A stretch of DNA of 64,000 nucleotides from DATGZH01 sp035297265 (GTDB lineage: Bacteria > Actinomycetota > Acidimicrobiia > Acidimicrobiales > RAAP-2): positions 85,630 to 149,629 of the forward strand of contig DATGZH010000019.1 in the NCBI GenBank assembly GCA_035297265.1, written 5' to 3'. Under the pieces are notes generated by a model. It had not been told where the DNA came from and searched no databases. It saw nothing but the letters and a program-made list of their open reading frames with translations. The position numbers and the translations under genes were made by a program. Position 1 is the first letter of the stretch; the number at the start of each line of letters is the position of its first letter. This document shows positions 8,046 to 16,994 of this stretch, one piece after another.

Positions 8046-9256
8046 CGCTCGTCGATTCGTTGCGCATCGCCATGGCCGGGATCGGGGCCAACCGGCTGCG
8101 CTCCGCCCTCACGGTGCTCAGCATGCTCATCGGGGTGGCCGCGGTCATCGTGGCCATCGCCGCGGGGAACGGCTCGTCGGCCGCCGTGGCCGCCCAGTTT
8201 GAGGCGCTCGGCACCAACCTCCTCGTCGTCTCCCCGCAGATCAGCATCGACGCGGCGACCGGTTCGGTGACCCCGCCCACGTCGCTCACCGCGGCGGACG
8301 TGCGGGCCCTCGAGAACAAGAGCACGAACCCCGACGTCTCGGCCGTGGCGCCGGTGGTCTCCGCCAGTTCGGTCACGATGACCTACGGGGCGACGAGCTA
8401 CAGCCCCTCCTCGTTTGTCGGCACCACCCCGGCCTACGAGGGGATGCACGGCTACTCGGTCGCCGGCGGCTCCTTCTTCACCCGGGCCGACGTGACCAAC
8501 CACGCCAAGGTGATCGTGGTCGGCCAGACCGTGGTCTCCGAGCTCTTCGGCGGGGCCGACCCCATCGGTGACCAGGTCCAGTGCGGCGCCGGGAGCTTCG
8601 AGGTCGTCGGGGTGCTGAACGCCAAAGGGACGAGCGGCACAACCGACCTCGACGACGTGGTCATGGCGCCCTACACGTCGGTCCAGGACCAGATCAGCGG
8701 CTACGGCGCCTTCTCCTCGATCGACGTCGAGGCGAGCTCCGGCGCGACGACAGGCGCGGCGCAGGCGCAGGCCACGAGCACGATCGAGACGACGAACAAG
8801 ACGACGGCCGCCGCGCCGGGCTTTGGCGTGGCCAACGAGGCGTCGGCCATCTCGGCGCAGAACTCGTCGAACGCCATTTTCACCGTCCTCCTCGGCGTGA
8901 TCGGGGCCATCTCGCTCCTCGTCGGGGGGATCGGCGTGATGAACATCATGCTCGTCTCGGTCACCGAGCGGACGAGGGAGATCGGGATCAGAAAAACCGT
9001 GGGGGCCCGGCGGACCGACATCCTGTCCCAGTTCCTCGCCGAAGCGGTGCTCCTCTCCGGGCTCGGCGGCATCTTCGGCGTCCTCGTCGGGCTCTTCGTC
9101 AGTCAGTTCCCGATCAAAGGGGTCCAACCGGTGGTCGTGCCGTGGTCGATCTTCCTTGCCTTCGGGGTGGCCGTCGTGGTCGGGCTGTTCTTCGGCCTCT
9201 ACCCGGCCAGCCGGGCGGCCGGGCTGCCGCCGGCCGTGGCCCTCCGGCGGGACTGA
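8042..9256 (+). CDS. MacB-type ABC transporter permease (FtsX superfamily)
   Basis: 404 aa. The first membrane helix follows MAGIGANRLRSALTVLSMLI. A large extracytoplasmic MacB_PCD domain (about 45-275) carries residues such as TTDLDDVVMAPYTSV. Three C-terminal helices form the FtsX core, with the typical sequence SVTERTREIGIRKTVGARR between the first two. It is partnered by the preceding ATPase and adaptor and should export peptides, siderophores, antibiotics or similar amphiphiles; the substrate is unknown. The start is GTG overlapping the ATPase stop. Confidence 0.94.
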   Translation: MTLVDSLRIAMAGIGANRLRSALTVLSMLIGVAAVIVAIAAGNGSSAAVAAQFEALGTNLLVVSPQISIDAATGSVTPPTSLTAADVRALENKSTNPDVSAVAPVVSASSVTMTYGATSYSPSSFVGTTPAYEGMHGYSVAGGSFFTRADVTNHAKVIVVGQTVVSELFGGADPIGDQVQCGAGSFEVVGVLNAKGTSGTTDLDDVVMAPYTSVQDQISGYGAFSSIDVEASSGATTGAAQAQATSTIETTNKTTAAAPGFGVANEASAISAQNSSNAIFTVLLGVIGAISLLVGGIGVMNIMLVSVTERTREIGIRKTVGARRTDILSQFLAEAVLLSGLGGIFGVLVGLFVSQFPIKGVQPVVVPWSIFLAFGVAVVVGLFFGLYPASRAAGLPPAVALRRD

Positions 9257-9307
9257 CGAGCGGGACAAGACGATGCGCAGACTCGTGGACACGAAGGAGA
9301 CGACACG

Positions 9308-10042
9308 ATGACAAACGAGCAGGACCGGGCCGGCGAAGACGGGCTGCCGGTGCCCGCCAGCGGGGCGATCACCCCGGCACCACCGGGTACCCCGGTACCG
9401 GCCAAGGGGAAGGCCGTCCTGAGCGACACCCAGGAGTTGCCGGCGCTGGCCGAGCAGGACCTGGCCGAGCCGTTCGACGACTGGGACGACGAGGAGGAGG
9501 ACGAGGAGATGGCCCGCCGGCTCGACGCCAAGGGCCGGCGCAAGGCCCGGCGCCTCACCGGGGCCCTCGCCCTCGTGGCCGCCCTCGGCATCGGGTTCGC
9601 CGGCGGCGTCATCTACCAGAACCACGCCGGCGGGTCGTCGAGCGCCGGCGGGCTCAGCGGCGCCTCGTCGTTCGCCGCTCTCCGGGCGGCGTTCGCGGGG
9701 CGGGGCGGAGGCTCGGCTGGCGCCGGGGGCGCCTCGGCCGCCGGCGGTGCCGGCGGCGTCGCCAGCCTCTTCGGCGGGAGCGGCACGAGCGTGGTCGGCA
9801 CGGTCACCGCGGTCAACAACGGGATCCTCTACGTCTCGGAGGGGTCGTCGAGCGCGCTGGTCAAGGTGGTCACGAACCCCAACTCCTCGGTCACGAGCCA
9901 GCAGCCCTCGTCGCCCTCGAGCATCCAGCCGGGGGACTCGGTGATCATCTCCGGGGCCAAGCAGAGCGACGGGAGCTTCATGGCCTCGAGCATCCGGGAC
10001 AGCGGCTCTTCCACCGCCGCCGGCGGGGGAATCGGCGGATGA
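9308..10042 (+). CDS. Membrane-anchored Gly/Ser-rich protein (possible DUF5666-like tail)
   Basis: 244 aa. An acidic cytosolic N-terminus (DDWDDEEEDEEMARR) precedes one membrane helix (about 84-103) and a Gly/Ala/Ser-rich linker. A small beta-rich domain follows (GTVTAVNNGILYVSEGSSSA ... IQPGDSVIISGAKQSDGSF) that resembles OB-like DUF5666 folds. The linker contains GGVASLFGGS, which also occurs in the adaptor protein of the same operon. ATG at 9308 is preceded by AAGGAG. It lies 51 bases after the permease and probably ends the operon. Function unknown; perhaps an accessory subunit of the exporter. Confidence 0.7.
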   Translation: MTNEQDRAGEDGLPVPASGAITPAPPGTPVPAKGKAVLSDTQELPALAEQDLAEPFDDWDDEEEDEEMARRLDAKGRRKARRLTGALALVAALGIGFAGGVIYQNHAGGSSSAGGLSGASSFAALRAAFAGRGGGSAGAGGASAAGGAGGVASLFGGSGTSVVGTVTAVNNGILYVSEGSSSALVKVVTNPNSSVTSQQPSSPSSIQPGDSVIISGAKQSDGSFMASSIRDSGSSTAAGGGIGG

Positions 10043-10133
10043 CGGGCCCGTCCGGACGAGATGTAAGGGACACGTAACCAGCGGGCCGCTCACCCGCCGC
10101 CCAGTCCGGCGGGGCCCTTGCAAGACTGCCGAG

Positions 10134-11819
10134 ATGCTCCTCCTGCTGGGCGTGGCGCTGGTGGCCGGGTTCGTCACCGGCATCTCGCCCTGCATTCTGC
10201 CTGTCCTCCCCGTCGTCGTGGCTGGCGGGGCGACGGGCGAGAGCAAGCGCCGCCCCTACTTGATCATCGCCGGGCTGGTCGCCAGCTTCAGCTTCTTCAC
10301 GCTCCTCGGGGGCTCGCTGCTCAGCCTCCTCCACCTGCCCCAGGACTTCCTCAACGACGCGGGCATCGCCATCCTCATCCTGCTGGCCATCGGGTTGATC
10401 ATCCCCTGGGTGGGCGAGCAGCTGGAGAAGCCCTTCGCCCACCTCGGGTCGAACCGCCAGATCAGCTCGGCCAACGGTTTCGTCCTCGGGGTGGGCCTCG
10501 GCCTCGTCGCCGCCCCGTGCGCCGGGCCGATCTTCACCGCCGTGACGTTCGCAGCCAACCACCACCGGGTGGGCTTCCAGATCGCCCTCATCACGCTGGC
10601 CTTCGCCGTGGGGATGGGGGTGCCGCTGCTCGTCCTCGCCCTCCTGGCCCGGCGGGCCAGCACCGGCTGGAAGGTGATGCGCGAGCATGCCGCGGCCGTC
10701 CGCCAAATCTCCGGCGTCCTCCTCCTCGTGATTGCGGTGGCCATCGCCTTCAACTGGACGGGGCCGCTCGCCACCCACGTCCCCGGCTACACGAACGCCA
10801 TCGAGAACGGCGTCGGCGGTGCCTCGGTCACCACCCGGCTCGACCAGCTGACGGGCGAGCACCCCAACCAGTTCGCCGCCGCCCAGGCCCGCGCCTCGCG
10901 CGAGGTGGCCAACGGCGGGCTGCCCGACCTCGGGCGGGCCCCGAACTTCACGGGCATCACGACCTGGCTCAACACCCCGGGCGACCAGCCCCTGACGCTG
11001 GCCGGGCTGCGGGGCAAGGTGGTCCTCGTCGACTTCTGGACCTACTCGTGCATCAACTGCCAGCGGACGCTGCCCCACGTCGAGGCCTGGTACCGGGACT
11101 ACCGGCACGACGGCTTCGTGGTGGTCGGCGTCCACACCCCCGAGTTCCCCTTCGAGCACGTCGTGAGCAACGTCGCCTACGCCGTGCACCAATACGGCGT
11201 GCAGTACCCGGTGGCCATCGACAACGACTACGACACCTGGAGCGCCTACGGGAACAACTACTGGCCGGCCGAGTACCTCATCGACCAGAACGGCATCGTG
11301 CGCCGCACCGACTTCGCCGAGGGGGGCTACAGCCAGACCGAGCAGGACATACGGGCCCTGCTCCTGGCGGCCGGGGCCAAGCACCTGCCGCCGGCGACCG
11401 ACGTCCCCAACCGCACGCCGACCGACGTCCAGTCACCGGAGACCTACCTCGGCACCGAGCGGCTCCAGTACTACGTGGGCTCGGCCATCGTGCCGGGCAA
11501 GCCGGCCCGGTACCAGTTCGCCCCGAGCCTCCCGCCGGCCGCGGTGAGCTTCTCGGGGACCTGGACCTTCGACCAGTGGGAGGCCACCGCCGGGTCCTCG
11601 GCCAAGCTGGAGCTGTCGTTCGCGGCGCGCGACGTCTACCTCGTGCTGGGCGGCCACGGCCGGGTGCAGGTGGCCGTGGACGGCCGGCCGACCGAGGTCG
11701 TCCAGGTGGCGGGCGTCCCCGACCTCTACACGGTGGTGGCCGCGCCGGCGGCGGAGAGCGGCATCCTCGAGCTCTCGATGTCGCCGGGCGTCCAGGCCTA
11801 CGACTTCACCTTCGGTTGA
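10134..11819 (+). CDS. dipZ: DipZ-like fusion: CcdA/DsbD membrane domain plus thioredoxin domain
   Basis: 561 aa. The N-terminal six-helix CcdA/DsbD domain carries redox cysteines in ISPCILPVLP (C20) and AAPCAGPIF (about C129). A periplasm-side thioredoxin-like domain follows (about 275-420), with active site SCINC (C306/C309) in VDFWTYSCINCQRTLPHVEA. The C-terminal 130 residues are a beta-sandwich-like module (SGTWTFDQWEATAGSSAKLE). This domain order matches mycobacterial DipZ, which moves electrons across the membrane to extracytoplasmic thiols. ATG at 10134 opens the first helix. A GC-rich hairpin-like stretch (10079-10120) separates it from the upstream operon. Confidence 0.88.
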   Translation: MLLLLGVALVAGFVTGISPCILPVLPVVVAGGATGESKRRPYLIIAGLVASFSFFTLLGGSLLSLLHLPQDFLNDAGIAILILLAIGLIIPWVGEQLEKPFAHLGSNRQISSANGFVLGVGLGLVAAPCAGPIFTAVTFAANHHRVGFQIALITLAFAVGMGVPLLVLALLARRASTGWKVMREHAAAVRQISGVLLLVIAVAIAFNWTGPLATHVPGYTNAIENGVGGASVTTRLDQLTGEHPNQFAAAQARASREVANGGLPDLGRAPNFTGITTWLNTPGDQPLTLAGLRGKVVLVDFWTYSCINCQRTLPHVEAWYRDYRHDGFVVVGVHTPEFPFEHVVSNVAYAVHQYGVQYPVAIDNDYDTWSAYGNNYWPAEYLIDQNGIVRRTDFAEGGYSQTEQDIRALLLAAGAKHLPPATDVPNRTPTDVQSPETYLGTERLQYYVGSAIVPGKPARYQFAPSLPPAAVSFSGTWTFDQWEATAGSSAKLELSFAARDVYLVLGGHGRVQVAVDGRPTEVVQVAGVPDLYTVVAAPAAESGILELSMSPGVQAYDFTFG

Positions 11820-11832
11820 GCGCGGCGGCCGG

Positions 11833-12471
11833 TCAGAAGAACTTGAAGCCCGAGATGGGCCAGATGCGCATCACGACCCGCCCGACGATGAGCGAGCGCT
11901 TCACGGGACCCCAGTAGCGGCTGTCGCAGGACTCCGGACGGTTGTCGCCCATGACGAAGTAGGAGTTCTGCGGGACCTTGTAGGGCTTGGCCAAGTTGGT
12001 GGGGCTGCCGGGCGGCCCCGGGCCGGTGTAGACGCCCTTCGGCAGCCAGGGTTCGGCGATCGGCTTCCCGTTGATGTCGACCCGGCCGTCCGAGAGCGAG
12101 ACGGTCTCGCCGGGGAGGCCGATCACCCGCTTCACGAGGTCGTTCACCGGTGTGCCCCCGCAGTCCTCGGCCAGCGGCCGGGCGAAGACCACGATGTCGC
12201 CCCGGTGCACCGCGTGGAGGTGGTAGCTGAGCTTGTCCACGAGGATCCGGTCGCCGATCTGGAGCGTCGGCTCCATCGACCCCGACGGGATGAAGTAGGT
12301 GGAGACGACGAAGGTCCGCAGCACGACGGCCACCGCCACCGCCACGGCGAAGATGACGACGGCCTCGATGATCCAGCCGCGGCGCTTGGACCGCTTGGCC
12401 GCCGGGCCTTCCTCGTCGGCCGACCCGTCGCCCCCGTCGGACGGCGCGGCGGAGTCGTCGGGGGCCGGCAC
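11833..12471 (-). CDS. lepB: Signal peptidase I
   Basis: 212 aa. An Asp/Ser-rich cytosolic head and basic KRSKRR precede a membrane helix (about 33-56). The catalytic serine motif PSGSMEPT gives S65, and the lysine motif LVKRVIGLPGE gives K114. The C-terminal boxes GDNRPESCDSRYWGPV and a closing arginine-containing strand are present. It removes signal peptides from Sec and Tat cargo, of which this window encodes many. GTG at 12471 is the first in-frame start before the acidic head. It is divergent from the CoA-transferase gene, with an 88-bp gap. Confidence 0.95.
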   Translation of the reverse strand: MPAPDDSAAPSDGGDGSADEEGPAAKRSKRRGWIIEAVVIFAVAVAVAVVLRTFVVSTYFIPSGSMEPTLQIGDRILVDKLSYHLHAVHRGDIVVFARPLAEDCGGTPVNDLVKRVIGLPGETVSLSDGRVDINGKPIAEPWLPKGVYTGPGPPGSPTNLAKPYKVPQNSYFVMGDNRPESCDSRYWGPVKRSLIVGRVVMRIWPISGFKFF

Positions 12472-12559
12472 AGGGGAGCGAGGCTACCGGAACGGCGGGT
12501 CGGGTCTGGGGGCGGCTCCGGGGAGCGCCGCCCCGTCCGTTGGGGCAGACTCCTCCGCC

Positions 12560-13861
12560 GTGACCCCGAGGTACTGCACCCCGGCCGAGGCGGCCGAGCT
12601 GGTCCGACCGGTGGACACGGTCGGGATGGGCCTCGGACCGGCCAACCCCGACGCCTTCCTCGTCGCCCTCGGCGAGCGGGACGACTGGGAGGACCTCGTC
12701 GTGGGCGGGGCCCTCCTCCTCGGCTACTACACCCTCTTCACCCGGGACCACGTCATGTTCCGTTCGGGCTTCTTCGGCCCGGCGGAGCGGATCCTCGTAG
12801 CCGAGGGGCACGACGTCGAGCTCGTCCCCGGCGGCTTCCGCCAGTTCGGGCCGATCCTGGCCCGGTTCTCGCCCCGGGTCATGACCGTGCAGTGCGCCCC
12901 GCCCGACGACCGGGGCCGGCTCAACCTGGCCCTCCACTACGGGGGGACCCGCGACGAGCTGCTGGCTGCCGGGCGGGACGAGGAGCGGCTCCTCGTGGTC
13001 GAGGTCAACCCGAACCTCCCCCGGACGAGGACGCTCCCCGAGTACGACAACACGCTGCCCCTCGACCTCGTCGACGTGGTCGTCGAGCACGACGGGGCGC
13101 CGTTCGCCCTCCCCGACCTGCCGGTCTCGCCGACGGACGCGGCCATCGCCGAGGTGGCCCTCGGGTTCATCGCCGAGGGGGCCACGCTCCAGACCGGCAT
13201 CGGCGGGGTGCCGAGCATCGTGGCCGGCCGGCTGGCCGAGGGCCCGCACGGCGACTACGGCGTCCACTCCGAGATGCTGACCGACGGCCTCATGCGCCTC
13301 CACCTCGCCGGCAAGGTGACCAACGGGCGGAAGGGCCTCTTCGAGGGGGTGTCGGTGACCACGTTCGCCCTCGGCTCGCCCGACCTCTACCGCTGGCTCG
13401 ACGAGAACCCCGACGTGGCCTTCCTCCCGGTGGAGGTGGTGAACGACCCGTCGGTCATCGCCCGGAACCAGAACTTCGTGTCCCTGAACGGGGCCCTCGC
13501 CGTCGACCTCTACGGCCAGGTGGTTGCGGACAACGTGGGCGGCCGGCAGGTCTCGGGCGTGGGCGGCCACGAGGACTTCGTGGCCGGGGCCGAGCTCCAC
13601 CTCGACGCCCGGTCGCTCATCTGCATGTCCTCGACCGTGACCGTCGGCGACGTGACCTCCTCGCGCATCGTCCCCTCCCTCCCCGAGGGGGCGGTCGTGT
13701 CGACCCCCCGCCACCACACGAGTGTGGTCCTGACCGAGTACGGCGCGGCCGAGGTGGCCGGCCTCACCGTGCGTGAGCGAGCGGCCGCGCTGGCCGAGAT
13801 CGCCCACCCCGACTTCCGCGAAGGCCTGCGCGAGGCGGCGGATCAGCTAGGTCGCCGGTGA
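12560..13861 (+). CDS. Acetyl-CoA hydrolase/transferase family protein (4-hydroxybutyrate CoA-transferase-like)
   Basis: 433 aa. The two-domain CoA-transferase fold is recognisable: an N-terminal domain with VGMGLGPANPDAFLVALGER and a C-terminal domain with LQTGIGGVPSIV. The active-site glutamate is in VHSEMLTDGLMRL, and the C-terminal Gly loops are VSGVGGHEDFVAGA and SVVLTEYGAAEV. Such enzymes move CoA between short acids and acetyl-CoA. GTG at 12560 was chosen because homology begins at once; the earlier in-frame stretch is antisense to lepB. The substrate cannot be set from sequence. Confidence 0.88.
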   Translation: MTPRYCTPAEAAELVRPVDTVGMGLGPANPDAFLVALGERDDWEDLVVGGALLLGYYTLFTRDHVMFRSGFFGPAERILVAEGHDVELVPGGFRQFGPILARFSPRVMTVQCAPPDDRGRLNLALHYGGTRDELLAAGRDEERLLVVEVNPNLPRTRTLPEYDNTLPLDLVDVVVEHDGAPFALPDLPVSPTDAAIAEVALGFIAEGATLQTGIGGVPSIVAGRLAEGPHGDYGVHSEMLTDGLMRLHLAGKVTNGRKGLFEGVSVTTFALGSPDLYRWLDENPDVAFLPVEVVNDPSVIARNQNFVSLNGALAVDLYGQVVADNVGGRQVSGVGGHEDFVAGAELHLDARSLICMSSTVTVGDVTSSRIVPSLPEGAVVSTPRHHTSVVLTEYGAAEVAGLTVRERAAALAEIAHPDFREGLREAADQLGRR

Positions 13862-13893
13862 AGGCGCCGAGGCACCGGCGGTAGCATTTCAGG

Positions 13894-14646
13894 TTGGTGG
13901 GCAGCTTCGAGTTCGACTTCGACGCCACGTTCGGACCGGACTACCGGCACTTCCACGCCGACCTGCTCGACGAGGAGTGCTCGAACCAGGAGACGGCCGA
14001 GATCGCCCAGCTGCTCGAGCTCCGGCCGGGGACCCGGGTGCTCGACGCGCCCTGCGGCCACGGCCGGATCGCCAACCGGCTGGCCTCGGCCGGGGTGGAG
14101 GTGGTCGGGGTGGACGCCCAGAGCGCGTACCTCGACGAGGCGAGGGCCGACGCCGAGACCCGGGGCGTCGAGGTGGAGTACGTGGAGGGCGACCTGCGCC
14201 GGCTCCCCGTCGACGGCCTCTTCGACGCCGTGCTCTGCTGGAACAACTCCTTCGGCTACTTCGACGACGACGACAACCGCGAGGTGCTGGGCGAGTTCGC
14301 CCGGGTGCTCCGGCCGGCCGGGACGCTGCTCGTCGAGGCCCTCCACCACGACGGCTTCGTCCGGCACTTCACCGCGTCGCCTGACGCCACGGTCGTCGAG
14401 CGGGGGAGCGACGCCATGGTCGACGTGACCACGTTCGACCCGGCGACCGGCTGCCTCCAGACGGCCCGCACCGTCTTCCGCGGGTCGTCGGTCCGCCGGA
14501 GTACCCACTTCGTGCGCCTGCCGACGGCACCCGAGTGGCGAGCCTGGCTCGAGGCGGCGGGGTTCAGCGAGGTGGTGGTGCGCGACCGGGCCGGCGGTCC
14601 ACTGACGGTCAACAGCTGGAACCTGGTGGTCCTGGCCACTCTCTGA
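13894..14646 (+). CDS. Class I SAM-dependent methyltransferase
   Basis: About 250 aa. Motif I is VLDAPCGHGRIANRLA, then VVGVDAQSAYLDEAR (acidic end of strand 2) and post-motif FDAVLCWNNSFGYF. The core is a Rossmann-fold methyltransferase with a C-terminal beta extension. The start is TTG at 13894 or GTG at 13897; a TAGCAT element ends 6 bases before the TTG, so the message may be almost leaderless. It follows the CoA-transferase by 32 bases. The substrate is unknown. Confidence 0.85.
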   Translation: MVGSFEFDFDATFGPDYRHFHADLLDEECSNQETAEIAQLLELRPGTRVLDAPCGHGRIANRLASAGVEVVGVDAQSAYLDEARADAETRGVEVEYVEGDLRRLPVDGLFDAVLCWNNSFGYFDDDDNREVLGEFARVLRPAGTLLVEALHHDGFVRHFTASPDATVVERGSDAMVDVTTFDPATGCLQTARTVFRGSSVRRSTHFVRLPTAPEWRAWLEAAGFSEVVVRDRAGGPLTVNSWNLVVLATL

Positions 14647-14705
14647 AGGGCCACCCTCTACCGGGCCGCCCCCTACGGGCCAACCTCCGACGAGGCGCCC
14701 TCGGC

Positions 14706-16427
14706 TCAGGCGGCGGACGGCGTGGCGGTGTCCCGGCCCGAGCGGAGGAGCGCGCCGGGCAGCTCGCCGGTCGGTTCGCCGTCGACCACGGTCGCCACAC
14801 CGTTCACGATCACCCGGTGCACGCCGACCGCGTCGGCGAAGAGCCGGGGGCTCCCGCCCGGCAGGTCTTCTACGAGCCGGGCCGGCGAGGAGTCCACCCG
14901 CTCGGGGTCGAAGACGACGAGGTCGGCCCACATGCCCGCTTTGACGAGACCCCGGTCGCGCAGGCCGAAGAGCGCCGCCGGCTGGCTCGTGAGCATGGCC
15001 ATCGCCCGCTCGACCGGCACGAGGCGCCGGCCGCGCAGGCAGTCGCCGAGGAAGGCGGTCGGGTAATTGGCGCCGCACATCCGGTCGAGGTGGGCGCCGG
15101 CGTCGGAACCGCCGACCATGGCCCGGGGGTCCCCCCAGGCGGTGGCCCGCAGCTCCCACGAGGCTTCGTCGCCGTCGGCCGGCGTCGGCCAGAGGACCGT
15201 GCGCAGGTCGTCGGCGATCACCACGTCGAGCAGCGTGTCGAACGGCGGGGTGCCCCGCTCGGCGGCGATGTCGGCCACCGTCCGGCCGGCCACCCCGGCG
15301 TTGGCGGGGGCGTAGGTGTCGCCGATCTGGTAGGTGCCCCACCCGGCGAGGCGGCGGAAGACGCCGGCCTCCTTGGCGTGGGCCAGGTCGTCGAGCTGCC
15401 GACGCACCGCCGGGTCGGCCAGCTTGATCTTGCGCTCCTCGACGGGGAGGGACATCACGTCCCCCCAGCCGGGGATGAGGAAGAGGGCGCAGTGGTTGCG
15501 GAAGCTCATGTTCATCGGCACGAGCGTCGGCATCGTGAGGGCCACGATGCGGCCGCCGGCCTCGGCCGCCCGGCTCGAGGCCTCGAGCTGGTGGGCCATC
15601 TTCTCGGGCGCCCGGCCGTCGATCGTGAGCAGGTTCCAGTTGAGGGGCCGGCCGGCGACCACCGTCATGGCCACCATGAGGTCGACCTCTTCGTCGCTGA
15701 AGGCGTCGAGGCACCCGCTCGTGATGTACTCGAGCGAGGTCCCCTCGTGGCGGCCGGTCTCCTCGGCCAGCCCCAGCATCTCCCGGCGGTCGGCGTGGCG
15801 CGACGTGACGGGCTGGTTGTCCCCGTCGGAGTGGGTGCGTGACTGGGAGGAGGAGAAGCCGAGGCCGCCCGCCTCGATGGACTCGGCGAGGAGGCGGCGC
15901 AGGGCCTCGAGCTCGCCGTCGTCGGCCACCTCGGCCGCCCGCTCGGCCCCGAGGACGCGGCGTCGGAGGGCGCAGTGGCCGACCAGGAACCCGGCGTTCA
16001 CGCCGAGGCGGCCCTCGAGGCGGTCGAGGTACTCGCCGAACGACGACCAGTCCCACGGGAGGCCCTGCTCCAACGCGGCGAGGGGCATCCCCTCGACCTT
16101 GGCCATCATCTTCCTCAGGTAGTCGGCGTCCTCGGCCCGCAGCGGGGCCAGGGTGAAGCCGCAGTTGCCGCCGACCACGGTGGTCACCCCGTGCAGGTTG
16201 GAGGGCGAGGCCGCGGGGTCCCAGAACAGCTGGGCGTCGTAGTGGGTGTGGGGGTCGACGACTCCGGGGCCGACCAGCAGGCCGTCGGCGTCCAGCTCCT
16301 CGTGCCCCCGCTCCTCGACGTCGCCCACGACCACGATCCGGCCCCCGGCCACGCCGACGTCGGCCCGCCGGGCCGGCCCGCCCGAGCCGTCGACCACCGT
16401 GGCCGAGCGGATCACGTAGTCGAGCAT
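14706..16427 (-). CDS. N-acyl-D-amino-acid deacylase family amidohydrolase
   Basis: About 573 aa. It is a TIM-barrel amidohydrolase with N-terminal strand IRSATVVDGSGGPARRADVG and metal motif DPHTHYD. The family sequence GVTTVVGGNCGFTLAP follows, with later His and Asp ligands in GHCALRR and GGSDAGAHLDRM. Members hydrolyse N-acyl-D-amino acids or related amides using zinc. I prefer ATG at 16427, because GGGGAGG ends 6 bases before it and abuts the alternative TTG at 16433 with no spacing. It stands alone, converging on the methyltransferase. Confidence 0.9.
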   Translation of the reverse strand: MLDYVIRSATVVDGSGGPARRADVGVAGGRIVVVGDVEERGHEELDADGLLVGPGVVDPHTHYDAQLFWDPAASPSNLHGVTTVVGGNCGFTLAPLRAEDADYLRKMMAKVEGMPLAALEQGLPWDWSSFGEYLDRLEGRLGVNAGFLVGHCALRRRVLGAERAAEVADDGELEALRRLLAESIEAGGLGFSSSQSRTHSDGDNQPVTSRHADRREMLGLAEETGRHEGTSLEYITSGCLDAFSDEEVDLMVAMTVVAGRPLNWNLLTIDGRAPEKMAHQLEASSRAAEAGGRIVALTMPTLVPMNMSFRNHCALFLIPGWGDVMSLPVEERKIKLADPAVRRQLDDLAHAKEAGVFRRLAGWGTYQIGDTYAPANAGVAGRTVADIAAERGTPPFDTLLDVVIADDLRTVLWPTPADGDEASWELRATAWGDPRAMVGGSDAGAHLDRMCGANYPTAFLGDCLRGRRLVPVERAMAMLTSQPAALFGLRDRGLVKAGMWADLVVFDPERVDSSPARLVEDLPGGSPRLFADAVGVHRVIVNGVATVVDGEPTGELPGALLRSGRDTATPSAA

Positions 16428-16515
16428 GGACAACCTCCCCGTCCGCCGGTCCCCCGGCCAGATCTGACGAGGCGTCAGCCTACGGCGCGGGCCGGCCCCG
16501 GGGACCGGCCCCGGG

Positions 16516-16758
16516 TCAGTGCCCGGGCCGACGGCCGAAGCCCTGCACGGTGAGGTCGTCGTCCTCGGTGTCGAAGAGCACCCGGACCCGTCGACACCAG
16601 AGCATCCAGACCTCCCGGCCGCCCTGGGGCGGCAGGGCTTCGGCCGCCCAGAAGATGTCGTCGCGCGACAGCGAGCGGAGCTCGGCGAGCGCCTCCTCGG
16701 CCGGCCGGCCGAGCTCGTCCAGCTGGCGCTCGGCGTGGGCCGAGACGATGACGTTCAC
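16516..16758 (-). CDS. RelE/ParE-like small protein (putative toxin)
   Basis: 80 aa. The sequence NVIVSAHAERQLDELGRPAE, then EALAELRSLSRDD, then a C-terminal strand run RRVRVLFDTEDDDLTVQGFG resembles the ParE/RelE plasmid-stabilisation fold: a helical hairpin followed by beta strands ending in a Gly/Arg-rich tail. Classical RelE catalytic residues are not obvious. GTG at 16758 overlaps the stop of a 60-residue gene (GTGA), a coupling typical of toxin-antitoxin pairs. The toxin role is an inference. Confidence 0.6.
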   Translation of the reverse strand: MNVIVSAHAERQLDELGRPAEEALAELRSLSRDDIFWAAEALPPQGGREVWMLWCRRVRVLFDTEDDDLTVQGFGRRPGH

Positions 16759-16937
16759 GTCGCGGCGGGCGGCTGGTCGAAGGAGGCGAGGGCCGCCTGA
16801 CCGCCGCGCTGGTCGAGGCACTCCCCGGTCGTCTGGTCGATAGCGACGTCGGTGGTGTCGAGGCCCACGCCCTTCGCGCCACCACCCCGGAGGACGAGGT
16901 TCACGTTCCCCGGCGGCGGCGCGGTGCTCGGTGGCAC
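16755..16937 (-). CDS. Small protein coupled to RelE-like gene (possible antitoxin)
   Basis: 60 aa from GTG at 16937. The N-terminus is Pro-rich; the middle has LVLRGGGAKGVGLDTTDVA and the tail DQRGGQAALASFDQP. I do not recognise a family. Its stop codon overlaps the start of the RelE-like gene. Size and coupling are those expected for an antitoxin, but no DNA-binding motif is visible, and it could be a leader ORF or a relic of a larger gene. Confidence 0.4.
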   Translation of the reverse strand: MPPSTAPPPGNVNLVLRGGGAKGVGLDTTDVAIDQTTGECLDQRGGQAALASFDQPPAAT

Positions 16938-16994
16938 GGCCCAGAGCTTCGCGCGGGCTGGCCCCGCCCCGGAAGGGCGACCGGGGCCGTCGGC

